From Acidothermales bacterium (lineage in GTDB: Bacteria > Actinomycetota > Actinomycetes > Streptosporangiales > WHST01): a DNA stretch of 8,553 nucleotides. The stretch spans positions 1 through 8,553 of the forward strand of contig JAFMQP010000150.1 of the NCBI GenBank assembly GCA_017354575.1, in the 5' to 3' direction. Shown in pieces: positions 1-6,212 of this stretch; within the stretch, counting starts at the first letter, position 1, and each line of letters begins with the position of its first letter. Below the pieces are notes generated by a model. The model worked only from the letters and a program-made list of their open reading frames with translations, was not told the origin of the DNA and searched no databases. Position numbers and translations under genes: made by a program.

Positions 1-363
1 TGCGGCTGCGCGACGTCGGCGCTCTACCTCGCCGAGAACGGTGCGGTGGAACGGGATCGCGTGCACATCCTGTCGACCGGTGGCATGCTCGAGGCGGCGC
101 ACACCACCAGCGCGCGCAGCGTCCTCGTCGCCACCGAGGTCGGCATGCTGCACCAGCTGCGCAGGGCCGCGCCGGCCGTCGACTTCCAGCCGGTCAACGA
201 GCGTGCAAGCTGCCGCTACATGAAGATGAGCACTCCGGACGCGTTGCTGCGCTGCCTGCGCGACGGCGTCGACGAGGTCGAGGTCAAGCCCGACGTCGCC
301 GACCGAGCGCGCGACGCCGTCCGCCGGATGGTCGCCATCGGCCGGCCGGGCGGCGGCGAATGA
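1..363 (+). CDS. nadA: Quinolinate synthase NadA, C-terminal part (5' end outside window)
   Basis: NadA condenses iminoaspartate with dihydroxyacetone phosphate to form quinolinate in the cytoplasm, using an oxygen-sensitive [4Fe-4S] cluster. The window opens in frame inside the gene, and 120 residues plus TGA are visible. Recognisable family segments, numbered within the visible part, are STGGML (25-30), ATEVGML (44-50) and ASCRYMKM (69-76). Cys71 in the last segment is the expected C-terminal cluster ligand. Cys1 and Cys3 at the very edge could include a second ligand, but this is unproven because the upstream context is missing. The tail ends in GRPGGGE, which I recall as typical of the longer NadA form of high-GC Gram-positive bacteria. 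The stop overlaps the nadB start (ATGA, 360-363), and nadB and nadC follow, which supports the call. The promoter is not in the window. Confidence 0.93.
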   Translation, partial: CGCATSALYLAENGAVERDRVHILSTGGMLEAAHTTSARSVLVATEVGMLHQLRRAAPAVDFQPVNERASCRYMKMSTPDALLRCLRDGVDEVEVKPDVADRARDAVRRMVAIGRPGGGE

Positions 364-2006
364 GCGCAGCAGCTGACGAGCGCGCCGGAGGTAGGGGGCG
401 CGTACGCCCTGCGGTACCACGAGCGCTGATCACCCTCGCGCCCGTCGACCTCGTCGTCGTCGGCAGCGGCGTCGCCGGTCTCACCGCCGTGCTCGAGGCA
501 CGGTCGCTGGGCCTGTCCACACTGGTCGTCACGAAGGGCGACCTCCCGGACGGCAGCACGCACTGGGCGCAGGGAGGCATCGCCGTCGTCCTCGACCAGG
601 CCGGCACCGGCGACACCGTCGAGGCGCACGTCTGCGATACGATCGTCGCCGGCGCGGGGCTGTGCGACGAGGACGCCGTACGCGCGATCCTCGCCGACGG
701 GCCCGACGCCGTGCGCCGGTTGCGCCGCAGGGGCGCCCTGTTCGACCCCGGCACCGAGGGCGGGCTCGCCCGCACGCGAGAGGGTGGGCACAGCGCGTTC
801 CGGGTCATCCACGCGGGCGGCGACGCCACCGGCGAGGAGGTCGAACGGGTGCTGGTCGAGTCCGCCCGCGCCGACCAGACCGCGATCCTCCCGCACCACA
901 CCGCCGTCGGCGTCTGCCGCGACGAGCTCGGCGTCACCGGCGTGGAGCTGCTCGACGACGGCGGCGCGCGCGTCGTCGTGCCCGCGAGCGCCGTGCTGCT
1001 CGCGACGGGCGGGCTAGGCGGCCTCTACGCGGCCACGACGAACCCGCCCGTGGCCACAGGCGACGGGCTCGCCCTCGCCCTCCGCGCCGGGGCACGCCTC
1101 GCCGACGTCGAGTTCGTGCAGTTCCACCCCACCGCGTTGTGGACCGGCCGTCGCGATGGCCAACGCCCGCTCGTCACCGAGGCCGTCCGCGGCGAGGGCG
1201 GCGTCCTCGTCGACCACACCGGCGCGAGGGTCATGGCGGGCGTGCACCCGCTCGCCGACATGGCGCCACGCGACGTCGTCGCCACCGCTATCACCAGGCG
1301 GCTCGCCGACACCGGCGCCGACCACGTCTGGCTCGACGCCACCGGCCTGGACGACTTCGCCGCGCGCTTCCCCACCGTCTACGCGTCCTGCCTGGCCGTC
1401 GGCGTCGACCCGGCACGCGACCCGATCCCCGTCACGCCTGCGGCGCACTACCTCTGCGGTGGCATCGCCGTCGACCTCGACGGCCGGACGGACGTACCCG
1501 GCCTCTACGCCGCCGGCGAGGTCGCCCGCACCGGGCTGCACGGCGCGAACCGGCTGGCGTCCAACAGCCTGCTCGAAGGCCTCGTCACGGGCACGCGCGC
1601 GGCGCACACGATCGCGCGCGAGCGGCGTACGGCGGCGGCTCCGGTCGTCGCCGACACACCGGCCGTCCGGCAGCTCGTGGACCGAAAGGCGTTGCAACGA
1701 CTGGCAAGCACGCGTCTCGCACTCGGCCGCGACGCCGCCGGGCTCGACGAGGTCGACGCACTGCTCGACGCGGCCGCGCCCGTCGCGGTCACCACGCCGG
1801 GGCTCGCGTCCGGCGCCGCGCTCGGCCTCGTCGCGCGTGCGCTGTCGTCGGCGGCGCGCACGCGTTCGGAGACGCGCGGGTGCCACGTGCGCACCGACGC
1901 ACCGGCAACGAGGGAGGCGTGGCGGCGCAGCGTGCCCGTCGAGCTCGCCGACCCGGCCGACGACACGTCCCTCCGCACCCCGACACCGACGGGAGCGTGC
2001 CCATGA
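360..2006 (+). CDS. nadB: L-aspartate oxidase NadB
   Basis: NadB oxidises L-aspartate to iminoaspartate, the first step of de novo NAD synthesis. It carries non-covalent FAD and is reoxidised by oxygen or fumarate in characterised members. The 548 residues are close to the roughly 530-540 usual for the family. The dinucleotide-binding glycines are GSGVAG (35-40). HWAQGG (68-73), HAGGDATG (151-158), FHPTALW (255-261) and RGEGG (277-281) follow. PRDVV (303-307) holds Arg304, which matches the catalytic arginine of the family. HYLCGG (363-368) and HGANRLASNSLLEG (394-407) complete the FAD/substrate domain. The C-terminal helical domain ends with RGCH (506-509), typical of NadB. About 30 residues precede the Rossmann fold. 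No other ATG, GTG or TTG lies in frame before it, so the ATG overlapping the nadA stop is the likely start. The gene is in an operon with nadA and nadC. Confidence 0.96.
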   Translation: MSAAADERAGGRGRVRPAVPRALITLAPVDLVVVGSGVAGLTAVLEARSLGLSTLVVTKGDLPDGSTHWAQGGIAVVLDQAGTGDTVEAHVCDTIVAGAGLCDEDAVRAILADGPDAVRRLRRRGALFDPGTEGGLARTREGGHSAFRVIHAGGDATGEEVERVLVESARADQTAILPHHTAVGVCRDELGVTGVELLDDGGARVVVPASAVLLATGGLGGLYAATTNPPVATGDGLALALRAGARLADVEFVQFHPTALWTGRRDGQRPLVTEAVRGEGGVLVDHTGARVMAGVHPLADMAPRDVVATAITRRLADTGADHVWLDATGLDDFAARFPTVYASCLAVGVDPARDPIPVTPAAHYLCGGIAVDLDGRTDVPGLYAAGEVARTGLHGANRLASNSLLEGLVTGTRAAHTIARERRTAAAPVVADTPAVRQLVDRKALQRLASTRLALGRDAAGLDEVDALLDAAAPVAVTTPGLASGAALGLVARALSSAARTRSETRGCHVRTDAPATREAWRRSVPVELADPADDTSLRTPTPTGACP

Positions 2007-2890
2007 CGAGCACGACGGCCGAGCTCGAGGACGTCCGTCGTGTCGTCCGTACGGCGCTCGCCGAGGACCTGCGCCTCGGACCGGACGCGACCACGGAGGC
2101 GACCGTCCCCGCGCACTCGCGGTCGGTGGCGCGGTTGATGCCACGCCACGACGGCACCCTTGCCGGGCTGCCGGTCGTCGACGCGGTGCTCGCCGAGGTC
2201 CTGGGCGAGACGGCGTACGAGCTGCGTCCGGCCGCGGCCGACGGCGACCGGGTCACCGCCGGTACGCCGGTCGCCGAGATCGACGCGCCGACGCGGGGGA
2301 TGCTGACCGCCGAACGGACGCTGCTCAACCTGGTGGGTCACCTGTCCGGCGTCGCGACGGTGACGGCCGCGTGGGTGGACGCGGTGCGGGGAACGGGCTG
2401 CGCGATCCGCGACACGCGCAAGACGATGCCCGGCCTGCGGTCGCTGGAGAAGTACGCGGTGCGCTGCGGTGGCGGCGTCAACCACCGGCTGGGTCTCGGC
2501 GACGCCGTGCTGGTGAAGGACAACCACGTCGCGGCCGCAGGTTCGATCGGCGCGGCCGTGGCGGCCGTGCGGGCACACGCCGCCGGCCTGCCCTGCGAGG
2601 TGGAGGTCGACTCCCTCGACCAGCTCGACGAGGCCGTGGCGCTCGGCGTCGACCTCGTGCTGCTCGACAACATGACGGTGCCGCAGTGCGCCGACGCGGT
2701 ACGCCGCGTCGGAGGAACCTCGACCCGACTCGAGGTGTCTGGCGGCCTCACCCTCGACCGCGCGCGGGCGTACGCAGAGACCGGCGTCGACTACCTTGCG
2801 GTGGGTGCGCTGACGCACTCCGCCCCGGCGCTGGACATCGGCCTGGACCTCGTCTTCTCAGCCGGCCGAGCGGGCGGCGCTGACCACTAG
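2003..2890 (+). CDS. nadC: Nicotinate-nucleotide pyrophosphorylase (carboxylating) NadC
   Basis: NadC transfers the phosphoribosyl group of PRPP to quinolinate and releases CO2, giving nicotinate mononucleotide, the entry point to the NAD pathway. The 295-residue length is typical. ERTLLNLVGHLSGVAT (104-119) is the family N-terminal signature. DTRKTMPGLRSLEKYAVRCG (137-156) and GGVNHRLGL (157-165) are the substrate-binding arginine/lysine segments. AVLVKDNH (168-175), EVEVDS (199-204), LLDNM (220-224) and EVSGG (244-248) mark successive barrel strands that bind the phosphates and PRPP. The ATG overlaps the nadB stop (ATGA, 2003-2006). A good ribosome binding site, GGGAG at 1991-1995, lies inside the end of nadB 7 bases upstream. 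The 3' end overlaps the convergent sdhD by 33 bp, so the last 11 codons share DNA with the end of that gene. Confidence 0.97.
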   Translation: MTSTTAELEDVRRVVRTALAEDLRLGPDATTEATVPAHSRSVARLMPRHDGTLAGLPVVDAVLAEVLGETAYELRPAAADGDRVTAGTPVAEIDAPTRGMLTAERTLLNLVGHLSGVATVTAAWVDAVRGTGCAIRDTRKTMPGLRSLEKYAVRCGGGVNHRLGLGDAVLVKDNHVAAAGSIGAAVAAVRAHAAGLPCEVEVDSLDQLDEAVALGVDLVLLDNMTVPQCADAVRRVGGTSTRLEVSGGLTLDRARAYAETGVDYLAVGALTHSAPALDIGLDLVFSAGRAGGADH

Positions 2891-3205
2891 CACCACCGCG
2901 CCGAGGGCGAACAGCAGCGTGGTGACGGCGACCAGCACCGACCGCCACGGCCGACGGCGGCGCACGTCGACGTAGTCGTCCACCGCCACCCAGACGCCGC
3001 TCGCGCCGTGCACCAGCGCGCACGCGAGCAGCAGCCCGTCCCAGACCACCCAGAGCACGGAGCTCCACCGGTGCGCGACGAACGACGCGTCGGTGGTCGA
3101 GACGTCGTGCACGATGTGCGTCACCGCGAAGTGCCCGGTGACGAGGACGGCGAGCAGCAGCCCGGTGAGCCGTACGACGAGATACGCGAGTGTGCGTCCG
3201 CTCAT
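2858..3205 (-). CDS. sdhD: Succinate dehydrogenase/fumarate reductase membrane anchor SdhD-like
   Basis: This is the small anchor subunit of a complex II-type enzyme. It helps bind haem b and quinone and tethers SdhAB to the inner face of the cytoplasmic membrane. It has 115 residues with three hydrophobic segments, about 8-31, 46-70 and 88-110. The strongest evidence is spacing: His66 followed by Asp77-Tyr78 reproduces the His-(x10)-Asp-Tyr arrangement of E. coli SdhD, where the His ligates haem b and the Asp-Tyr pair contributes to the quinone site. The start codon shares one base with the sdhC stop (TGATG at 3207-3203), and there is no strong ribosome binding site of its own, so coupling to sdhC is likely. 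It is the last gene of the minus-strand operon. No terminator is seen after it, and its 3' end lies inside nadC. Confidence 0.85.
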   Translation of the reverse strand: MSGRTLAYLVVRLTGLLLAVLVTGHFAVTHIVHDVSTTDASFVAHRWSSVLWVVWDGLLLACALVHGASGVWVAVDDYVDVRRRRPWRSVLVAVTTLLFALGAVVLVVSAARSAG

Positions 3206-3702
3206 CAGGTCACCGGCCCGAGGATGACGGCGCTGCCCGCGACGGCGGCGACGACCGTCAGCGACGCGACGCCGCCGAGCAGCCGCAGCGACGCGGTGAG
3301 CCCGAGATCGGCGACGTCGACTGCGAGCAACCGCAGTCCGTTCAACGTGTGGAAGCAGATCGCGACGAGCAGCGCGCATTCGAACACCCGCATCGGCGCG
3401 GTGCCGTAGAGCGCGTGCACGTCGTCGTACAACGACGGCGAGACGGCGTACAGGCTGACGTCGACGACGTGCAGGCACAGGAACGCGAAGATCCCGAACC
3501 CGCTGATCCGGTGCGCGTAGAACGCCCACCTGGCCGCCTCGGCGCGCTCGCGCCGGGAGCGTGCCATGCGGCGCAGCGCCACGCCGACGAAGCCGCCGCC
3601 GTCGATCCTCCGCGCGGACACCAGGACGACGGCCGCGAACCCCACGACCGCCAGCACGACGACGGTGAACGCGCCGAGGAAGACGCCCTGCGCGGCGCTC
3701 AT
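3205..3702 (-). CDS. sdhC: Succinate dehydrogenase/fumarate reductase cytochrome b subunit SdhC-like, with extra N-terminal helix
   Basis: This is the larger haem b-binding anchor of the complex. It has 165 residues. The SdhC core is marked by YAHRISG (62-68), whose Arg65 matches the conserved quinone-site arginine, and by FHTLNGLRLLAVD (117-129), whose His118 matches the axial haem ligand in the H-x3-G-[IL]-R signature. Core membrane segments are about 66-87, 103-127 and 139-162. An additional hydrophobic segment (about 8-30) followed by a basic stretch (RRMARSRRER, 44-53) precedes the core, giving four predicted helices where three are usual and a longer protein than the common 110-130 residues. 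The ATG at 3702 has a strong Shine-Dalgarno, and the extension uses only G/C-ending codons, so it appears to be real coding sequence. Met46 (3567) would give a standard-length protein but lacks a ribosome binding site. The next gene, sdhD, overlaps by one base. Confidence 0.85.
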   Translation of the reverse strand: MSAAQGVFLGAFTVVVLAVVGFAAVVLVSARRIDGGGFVGVALRRMARSRRERAEAARWAFYAHRISGFGIFAFLCLHVVDVSLYAVSPSLYDDVHALYGTAPMRVFECALLVAICFHTLNGLRLLAVDVADLGLTASLRLLGGVASLTVVAAVAGSAVILGPVT

Positions 3703-3708
3703 GACCAA

Positions 3709-3716
3709 CTCCCCCT
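3709..3716 (-). promoter_or_regulatory. Ribosome binding site of sdhC
   Basis: The minus strand reads AGGGGGAG here, 6 bases before the ATG at 3702. It is the strongest Shine-Dalgarno in the minus-strand operon and supports the long sdhC start. Its first three bases (3716-3714) lie inside the left arm of the 11-bp inverted repeat 3714-3724/3780-3790, so pairing in the mRNA could restrict access to it. Confidence 0.7.
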
Positions 3717-3790
3717 GGGGACCCCCACTGGGGTGATGGCCACATGTGGGGTCCCCACCGGGAGCCAGGACCACAATGCGGGTCCCCAGG
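3714..3790. repeat. Three 31-bp-spaced GGGGWCCCC near-palindromes bounded by an 11-bp inverted repeat
   Basis: In the only sizeable gap of the minus-strand operon, three 9-bp palindromic cores are centred at 3721 (ggggAcccc), 3752 (ggggTcccc) and 3783 (cgggTcccc), exactly 31 bp apart. The middle one extends to GTGGGGTCCCCAC (3746-3758). The segments 3740-3757 and 3771-3788 agree at 14 of 18 positions at this offset, starting with CCACA and ending with GGGTCCCCA, so this looks like a decayed 31-bp tandem repeat. The outermost copies form a perfect inverted repeat, CCTGGGGACCC (3714-3724) and GGGTCCCCAGG (3780-3790). A smaller hairpin, ACCCC-CACT-GGGGT, is possible at 3721-3734. There is no following T-tract on either strand, so it is not an intrinsic terminator. 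Possible roles are an mRNA structure between sdhA and sdhC or phased protein-binding sites. The function is unknown. Confidence 0.75.
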
Positions 3791-3799
3791 TCAGCGCGG

Positions 3800-5509
3800 T
3801 CACGCCGACACCTCCGGGGACACCCGGGTGTGCTCGACGTCGCGGACGACGGGGTCCGCGCCGTCGCGGAGGACGATGTAACGCGACCACGCGACGTCAT
3901 CCTGGTCCGGGAAGTCGGCGCGGTAGTGCGCGCCGCGCGACTCAGTCCGCAGCAGCGCGGACTCGACGACGTTGCGTGCAACGGTCAGCTGGTTGCGCAG
4001 GTCGAGTGCCTCCTGCCACGCGAAGTTGACCTCCCGTGGCCCCGCCACCGCAACGCGGGACGCGCGGTCTGCCAGCTCGTCCACGACCTGCAGGCACTCC
4101 TCCAGCCCGGCTCGGTCGCGCACGACGCCGCAGCCCACCCACATCGCGTCCTTCAGCTCGCCGGTGACCGGGAACGGTGCCTCGCCCGTCTCCCGCGTCA
4201 ACGGCGCGTACGCCGCCGCGACCGACGTAGCCACCTGCTCGGCGTCCGGCGTACGCAACGGACGGTCCGCGGCGATCGCCGCCGCGATGTCACCGGCGCG
4301 TGCCCCGTACACCGTCGACTCGGCGACACCGTTGCCGCCGAGCCGGTTCGCGCCGTGCGTACCGCCGGCGTCCTCGCCGGCGACGAGCAGCCCGGGCAGC
4401 TCGGTACGACAGTCCCTGTCGATCACGACGCCGCCCATGTGGAAGTGCGCGGTCGGCGACACCTCGACCGGGCCGCGGGCGAGGTCCTGGCCCACCTGCC
4501 TGGTGCGCTCGACCATGCCGGGGAACCGCCGCTCGACCTCCGCGGCGCCGAGGCGCGAGATGTCGATGAGCACCGCGCCGTTGGGCGTCCCGCGCCCGGC
4601 CATGATCTCGGTGTACCCGGCACGCGAGACGACGTCGCGCGTCGACCGTTCCATCCGCGCGGCGTCGTAACGCGCCATGTACCGTTCACCCGCTGCGTTC
4701 GTGAGGTACGCGCCCGCGCCGCGCAGTCCCTCCTCCAGCACGGCGCCGGTGAGCCGGGACTCGCCCGCGAGCAGCCCGGTGGGATGGAACTGGAGCATCT
4801 CCATGTCCCGCAACGGAATCCCGGCACGCCAGCACATCGCGACGCCGTCGCCCGTCTTCTCCCGCGCGGGCGCCGCGATCCGGTACATGGTCGCGGCGCC
4901 GCCCGTCGCGACGACGACGACGCGTGCCCGGGCCAGTAGCGCGCGTCCCGTCCTGATGTCGAGTGCCGTCACTCCCGCCAGCTCACCGTCGGCGTCCCGC
5001 ACGAGGTCGAGTGCGCGCACGTCCTCCAGCTCGCGTGGGCCGAGCCGGAACATCTGGTCGCGCAGCCGCCCCATGATCTCGATGCCGGTGAGGTCGCCGC
5101 GGTGCACGGTGCGGTCGAACTGCTGTCCGGCGAACGCCTTCTGGTGGATACGCCCGTCGGGCGCGCGGTCGAAGAAACAGCCGACCCGCGTCTCGAGCTC
5201 GTTGACGACTCTTGGCGCGTCCGTCACGAGGGTGTGCGCGAGCTCCTGGTCGTTGAGGTACTTACCGCCCTCGAGCGTGTCGCGCAGGTGCAGCTCGAGC
5301 GAGTCGGCGGGGTCGAGCACGGCGTTGAACCCGCCCTGCACCATCCGGGTGCAGCCCGAGCGCCCGACCGCTCCCTTGCTCAGTATGGTCACGTCGAGTC
5401 CCGGGTCGGCGGTCATGGCGTGCAGCACGCACATCAGCCCGGCACCGCCGCTGCCGACGACGGCGACGTCGGTGTCGACGGCGGTCACGTCGTCGGTTGC
5501 GCGGGCCAT
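3800..5509 (-). CDS. sdhA: Succinate dehydrogenase/fumarate reductase flavoprotein subunit, non-canonical (no FAD-linking His)
   Basis: This FAD subunit interconverts succinate and fumarate on the cytoplasmic side of the membrane. It has 569 residues. GSGGAG (19-24) binds FAD. FHPTG (241-245), Arg291 in STRDVV (289-294, the catalytic arginine position), AHFHMGG (354-360, His355) and HGANRLGGNG (385-394, Arg389) form the dicarboxylate site. SRGAHYR (524-530) matches the end of the capping region. Family members with covalent FAD have R-S-H-T before the QGG motif. Here residues 50-60 read RSGCTRMVQGG, with no histidine, so FAD is probably not histidine-linked. I recall this SGCT form from a non-canonical SdhA/FrdA group. 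The other catalytic residues separate it from NadB, which it resembles as a superfamily relative. The ATG shares one base with the sdhB stop (TGATG). sdhC follows after a 97-bp gap. Whether it mainly oxidises succinate or reduces fumarate cannot be read directly. Confidence 0.9.
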   Translation of the reverse strand: MARATDDVTAVDTDVAVVGSGGAGLMCVLHAMTADPGLDVTILSKGAVGRSGCTRMVQGGFNAVLDPADSLELHLRDTLEGGKYLNDQELAHTLVTDAPRVVNELETRVGCFFDRAPDGRIHQKAFAGQQFDRTVHRGDLTGIEIMGRLRDQMFRLGPRELEDVRALDLVRDADGELAGVTALDIRTGRALLARARVVVVATGGAATMYRIAAPAREKTGDGVAMCWRAGIPLRDMEMLQFHPTGLLAGESRLTGAVLEEGLRGAGAYLTNAAGERYMARYDAARMERSTRDVVSRAGYTEIMAGRGTPNGAVLIDISRLGAAEVERRFPGMVERTRQVGQDLARGPVEVSPTAHFHMGGVVIDRDCRTELPGLLVAGEDAGGTHGANRLGGNGVAESTVYGARAGDIAAAIAADRPLRTPDAEQVATSVAAAYAPLTRETGEAPFPVTGELKDAMWVGCGVVRDRAGLEECLQVVDELADRASRVAVAGPREVNFAWQEALDLRNQLTVARNVVESALLRTESRGAHYRADFPDQDDVAWSRYIVLRDGADPVVRDVEHTRVSPEVSA

Positions 5510-6207
5510 CACGATTTCAGCCTGCTTTTGCGGAGGTACCGGATCGCCGCCGCCGGGTCGAGGCCCTTGGGGCAGACGGCGCTGCAGCCGTAGACGTAAT
5601 GGCACCGGTCGACGCCGCCGGCTCCGTCCGCGACCGCGAGACGTTGTTCCGCCGCGGCGTCGCGACTGTCGGCGACGAGCACCATCGCACGGTTCAGTGC
5701 CGCCGGCCCGACGAAGTCACGGGAACCCGCGGCGACCGCGCAGCTGGAATAGCATGCCGCGCAACCGATGCAGTCGAGCGACGCGTCGATGAGCCGTCGC
5801 TCGTCCGAGTCCGGCGTGACGACCGCGGGCTCGGTGAGGCCGTCGTGCGGTACGAGGTACGGCGTGACCTTCGCCCACTCTCGCCAGAACGGCGCGGTGT
5901 CGACGACGAGGTCACGCAGCACGGGCAGGCCCGCGACGGGGTCGAGGCGAACGGTGTCGCGGTCCTGCGGGACGGGCGTCTGGCACGCGAGCACACTGCG
6001 TCCGTCGAGCCGCAGAGTGCATGTTCCGCACATCGCGACCCGGCAGGAGAACCGGAACCCGATGCACGCATCGTGCTCGCGCTGGATCGCGAGCAGCAGG
6101 TCGAGCACCATCATCGGCTCGGTCCTGGCCACCGTGAAGGTCGACCGCGCAGCGGGATCGCTGCGCCGCACGACGACGGTGACGTCGCTGGATGCGTTGT
6201 GCGCCAA
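5509..6207 (-). CDS. sdhB: Succinate dehydrogenase/fumarate reductase iron-sulfur subunit
   Basis: This subunit passes electrons between the flavin of SdhA and quinone/haem in SdhCD. It has 232 residues from the proposed TTG start. The [2Fe-2S] ligands are Cys55, Cys60, Cys63 and Cys75 in a plant-ferredoxin-like N-terminal domain. The [4Fe-4S] ligands are Cys146, Cys149, Cys152 and Cys212. The [3Fe-4S] ligands are Cys156, Cys202 and Cys208. The last segment reads CHYVYGCSAVCPKG (202-215), as in the family. All three clusters therefore look intact. The reading frame stays open far upstream, but that part is antisense-type shadow of the lyase gene. The family N-terminus begins just before VTVVVRRSDP. 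TTG at 6207, 5 bases after the lyase stop, fits best. GTG at 6171 is the alternative. Neither has a good ribosome binding site, which suggests coupling to the lyase. The gene order B-A-C-D differs from the common C-D-A-B. Confidence 0.9.
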   Translation of the reverse strand: MAHNASSDVTVVVRRSDPAARSTFTVARTEPMMVLDLLLAIQREHDACIGFRFSCRVAMCGTCTLRLDGRSVLACQTPVPQDRDTVRLDPVAGLPVLRDLVVDTAPFWREWAKVTPYLVPHDGLTEPAVVTPDSDERRLIDASLDCIGCAACYSSCAVAAGSRDFVGPAALNRAMVLVADSRDAAAEQRLAVADGAGGVDRCHYVYGCSAVCPKGLDPAAAIRYLRKSRLKS

Positions 6208-6212
6208 GGCCG

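Noticed and set aside
662..2002. Upstream part of the long plus-strand open frame that ends in nadC
   Set aside because: It is an arginine/proline-rich shadow frame inside nadB; real nadC begins at 2003.
1014..2818. Minus-strand open frames across nadB and nadC (1014-2144 and 1505-2818)
   Set aside because: They have low-complexity, arginine-rich translations with no family features and oppose two complete nad genes.
3205..3567. Shorter sdhC starting at Met46
   Set aside because: It would give the usual SdhC length, but there is no ribosome binding site there, and the upstream codons have strong G/C third-position bias and encode a clear membrane helix behind a strong Shine-Dalgarno.
3714..3790. 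CRISPR-like array from the 31-bp period
   Set aside because: Only three imperfect short cores are present, the intervening sequence is itself partly repeated, and there are no cas genes.
3714..3790. Intrinsic terminator after sdhA
   Set aside because: The inverted repeat has a 55-base loop region and no T-tract on either strand, and the operon continues into sdhC and sdhD.
3746..4939. Plus-strand open frame of about 400 codons over sdhA
   Set aside because: It lies antisense to a well-supported gene, has no recognisable motif, and is a product of high GC content. The same holds for the long open frames at 5497-6300 and 4677-5792 on the plus strand.
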